The notes beneath the pieces are model-generated. The model searched no databases. It was not told the origin of the DNA and saw only the letters and a list, made by a program, of their open reading frames with translations. Of a stretch of DNA of 16,861 bases, positions 15,616-16,861 are shown piece by piece. The stretch spans positions 1-16,861 of the forward strand of contig JBAXNN010000021.1 in NCBI GenBank assembly GCA_037133755.1, in the 5' to 3' direction. Made by a program: the position numbers and the translations under genes. Within the stretch, counting starts at the first letter, position 1. Each line of letters begins with the position of its first letter. The stretch is from F1-60-MAGs149 sp037133755. GTDB taxonomy: Bacteria; Actinomycetota; Thermoleophilia; Gaiellales; F1-60-MAGs149.

Positions 15616-16641
15616 ATGAATTCACTTGTAGTTGGCGGGGCTGGCTTTGTTGGCTCTTGGGTAGTGGAGAATCTACTCAAAGAAACTGATGGCGAGATCT
15701 TTATAGTAGACAATTTGCTTTCTAGTGAAAAATCTAATGTCTCTTCTAATTCACGAGTTCATTTCGTTATGGGATCTGCATCGGATGAGAATGTTTTAAA
15801 CAAAGTCGATACAAAAGTTGATAAGGTTTTTCATTTATCTTGTTTTCATGGTAACCAAAGTTCTATAGAGGACCCTTTAATGGATCTTGAGAACAATATG
15901 AAACCGACTTTAACCGTTTTGAATTGGGTAGAAAAGAGAATGCCAAGCTCCAGGGTTGTGTACACCGGAGCTGGATGTGCGGTAGCGCCAAAGACTTGGG
16001 ATGCGCCAACGGGCGTTCCTGAGGTCGATGAAACACCGCTTCTACACGATAGTCCCTACTCAATTAGTAAAGTTACTGGGGAAATGTATGCAAAATATTT
16101 TGCCGACAGACGTGGATTGGATGTTGTCCGAGTTCGTTTTCAAAATGCATATGGGCCCCGTGAAATTCTTGGTGCGGGAGAATGGCGCGGCACTATTCAC
16201 ACAGTTTGGCGAAATGTAATTCCAACTTTCATTTGGAAGGCGATAAATAACGAGGACCTGACTCTTTACGGTGCAGGTGAGAGCTCGCGAGATTTCGTTT
16301 ATGTTGATGATTTATCTAAAGGAGTCATCGCGGCCTCTAATAGAGGCGTTAAAGGCGAAGTTTACAATTTGGCATCTGGGCAAGAGTTTTTGATTAAAGA
16401 CGTCGCGAGAAAAATTATTGAGTTATCAAAAAGTGGAAGCAAGTTGCACATTGAAGATAGGCGCGAATGGGACCATAGCGGACGTCGATTTGGTGACCCC
16501 ACAAAAAGTGCAAACCAACTAAAATTCAGAACTTCTACCGAATTTGAAAATGGAATATTAGAAACAATCGAGTGGACAAAGTCGAATTATGATTTAATTC
16601 AAGGGACAATAAATAAGCATAAGACTCAGATGAGTGTTTGA
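15616..16641 (+). CDS. NAD-dependent epimerase/dehydratase, extended SDR 3
   Basis: A 341-residue extended SDR of UDP-glucose-4-epimerase type. GGAGFVGSW (7-15) binds the cofactor and D32 ends beta-2. The active site has T117 in VVYTGAGCA and Y148/K152 in SPYSISK. VRFQNAYGPREILGAGEWRGT and RDFVYVDDLSKGV are the substrate-domain landmarks. The GAGCA and EWRGT...VWRNVIPTF stretches mark a subfamily I know from surface-polysaccharide loci, distinct from GalE itself. Predicted role: epimerisation of a UDP-sugar of the cluster, most likely a diacetamido-uronate. AGGA (15604-15607) lies 8 nt before the ATG, and the gap to the preceding SDR gene is 11 bp. It is the last gene of the cluster; the next 168 bp hold no gene or convincing terminator. 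Confidence 0.78.
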   Translation: MNSLVVGGAGFVGSWVVENLLKETDGEIFIVDNLLSSEKSNVSSNSRVHFVMGSASDENVLNKVDTKVDKVFHLSCFHGNQSSIEDPLMDLENNMKPTLTVLNWVEKRMPSSRVVYTGAGCAVAPKTWDAPTGVPEVDETPLLHDSPYSISKVTGEMYAKYFADRRGLDVVRVRFQNAYGPREILGAGEWRGTIHTVWRNVIPTFIWKAINNEDLTLYGAGESSRDFVYVDDLSKGVIAASNRGVKGEVYNLASGQEFLIKDVARKIIELSKSGSKLHIEDRREWDHSGRRFGDPTKSANQLKFRTSTEFENGILETIEWTKSNYDLIQGTINKHKTQMSV

Positions 16642-16809
16642 ATTCAATCACAATCGTATCTTTAGTTACAAAACAACTCGGACTAGCGGACAGTGAGCTT
16701 GCTCAATCATGTTAATTCAGAATCAGGGCCAATGATCTTAAGATTCAAATAGATTACAAACTTTGAACCCAAATATTTCCTTTAGGAAGTGAGTGTTTTC
16801 TGGTCTATG

Positions 16810-16861
16810 TGGCTTGGGCCGGGATCGAACCGGCGACCTAACGATTTTCAGTCGTTCGCTC
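16810..16861 (-). tRNA. tRNA-Phe(GAA), 3' part, cut by window edge
   Basis: On the minus strand the sequence gives an anticodon stem of five pairs (16856-16852 with 16844-16840) around the loop CTGAAAA, anticodon GAA at 16849-16847. Then come a 5-nt variable loop (16839-16835), a T arm with GCCGG/CCGGC around the loop TTCGATC, the 3' acceptor strand CCAAGCC (16817-16811) and discriminator A at 16810. CCA is not encoded. The D arm and 5' acceptor strand lie beyond the window. Its 3' end faces the polysaccharide cluster, a common integration-site arrangement. Confidence 0.93.

Noticed and set aside
16694..16744. Palindromes TGAGC-TT-GCTCA (16694-16705) and ATCTTAAGAT (16735-16744) in the right intergenic gap
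   Set aside because: The stems are short with loops too small to form hairpins, and there is no T-run. They could be operator sites, but there is no second copy or regulator to support that.
1..16861. CRISPR array, insertion sequence, integrase, or toxin-antitoxin or phage-defence genes
   Set aside because: No regularly spaced repeats, transposase motifs or terminal inverted repeats were seen, and all long frames fit polysaccharide biosynthesis.

Overview
The window holds a surface-polysaccharide (O-antigen or capsule-like) sugar-biosynthesis cluster of 13 genes (about 453-16641). It sits between the 3' part of an unrelated VOC/glyoxalase-like gene at the left edge and the 3' half of a tRNA-Phe(GAA) gene at the right edge. 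Coding density is very high, base composition is AT-leaning, one promoter pair looks leaderless (TANNNT boxes 5-6 nt before ATG), and the tRNA has no encoded CCA. With the style of the first protein, this suggests a streamlined low-GC actinobacterium, possibly of the freshwater acI type. That assignment is tentative and rests on pattern recognition, not a search.

Layout. (1) 474-4366, plus strand: four tightly packed genes equivalent to WbpD, WbpE, WbpB and WbpA. Together they turn UDP-GlcNAc into UDP-2,3-diacetamido-2,3-dideoxyglucuronic acid (UDP-GlcNAc3NAcA). (2) 4436-6235, plus: an asparagine-synthetase-like amidotransferase. (3) 6194-9624, minus: a WbpI/WecB-type 2-epimerase followed by a 792-residue protein that looks like two fused GT-B glycosyltransferases. 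This block converges on (2) with a 42-bp overlap of coding ends and diverges from (4) across 23 bp. (4) 9648-13706, plus: a second glycosyltransferase related to the C-terminal half of the fused protein, a second AsnB-like amidotransferase of a different subfamily, and a SAM methyltransferase with an N-terminal cysteine cluster. (5) 13768-16641, plus: three consecutive extended short-chain dehydrogenases (nucleotide-sugar epimerase type). (6) 16642-16809: 168 bp without a gene. (7) 16810 to the end, minus: partial tRNA-Phe.

How the genes may work together. WbpA, B, E and D make UDP-GlcNAc3NAcA, and the 2-epimerase can convert it to the manno form. The three SDRs could supply further epimers such as the galacto or gulo forms. 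The two amidotransferases probably convert uronic-acid carboxylates to uronamides. The glycosyltransferases assemble the sugars and the methyltransferase may decorate them. The gene set resembles the Bordetella wbm type of locus (diacetamido-uronic acids, WbmF/G/H SDRs, WbmI amidotransferase). No flippase, polymerase, ABC exporter or initiating phosphoglycosyltransferase is present, so export must be encoded elsewhere.
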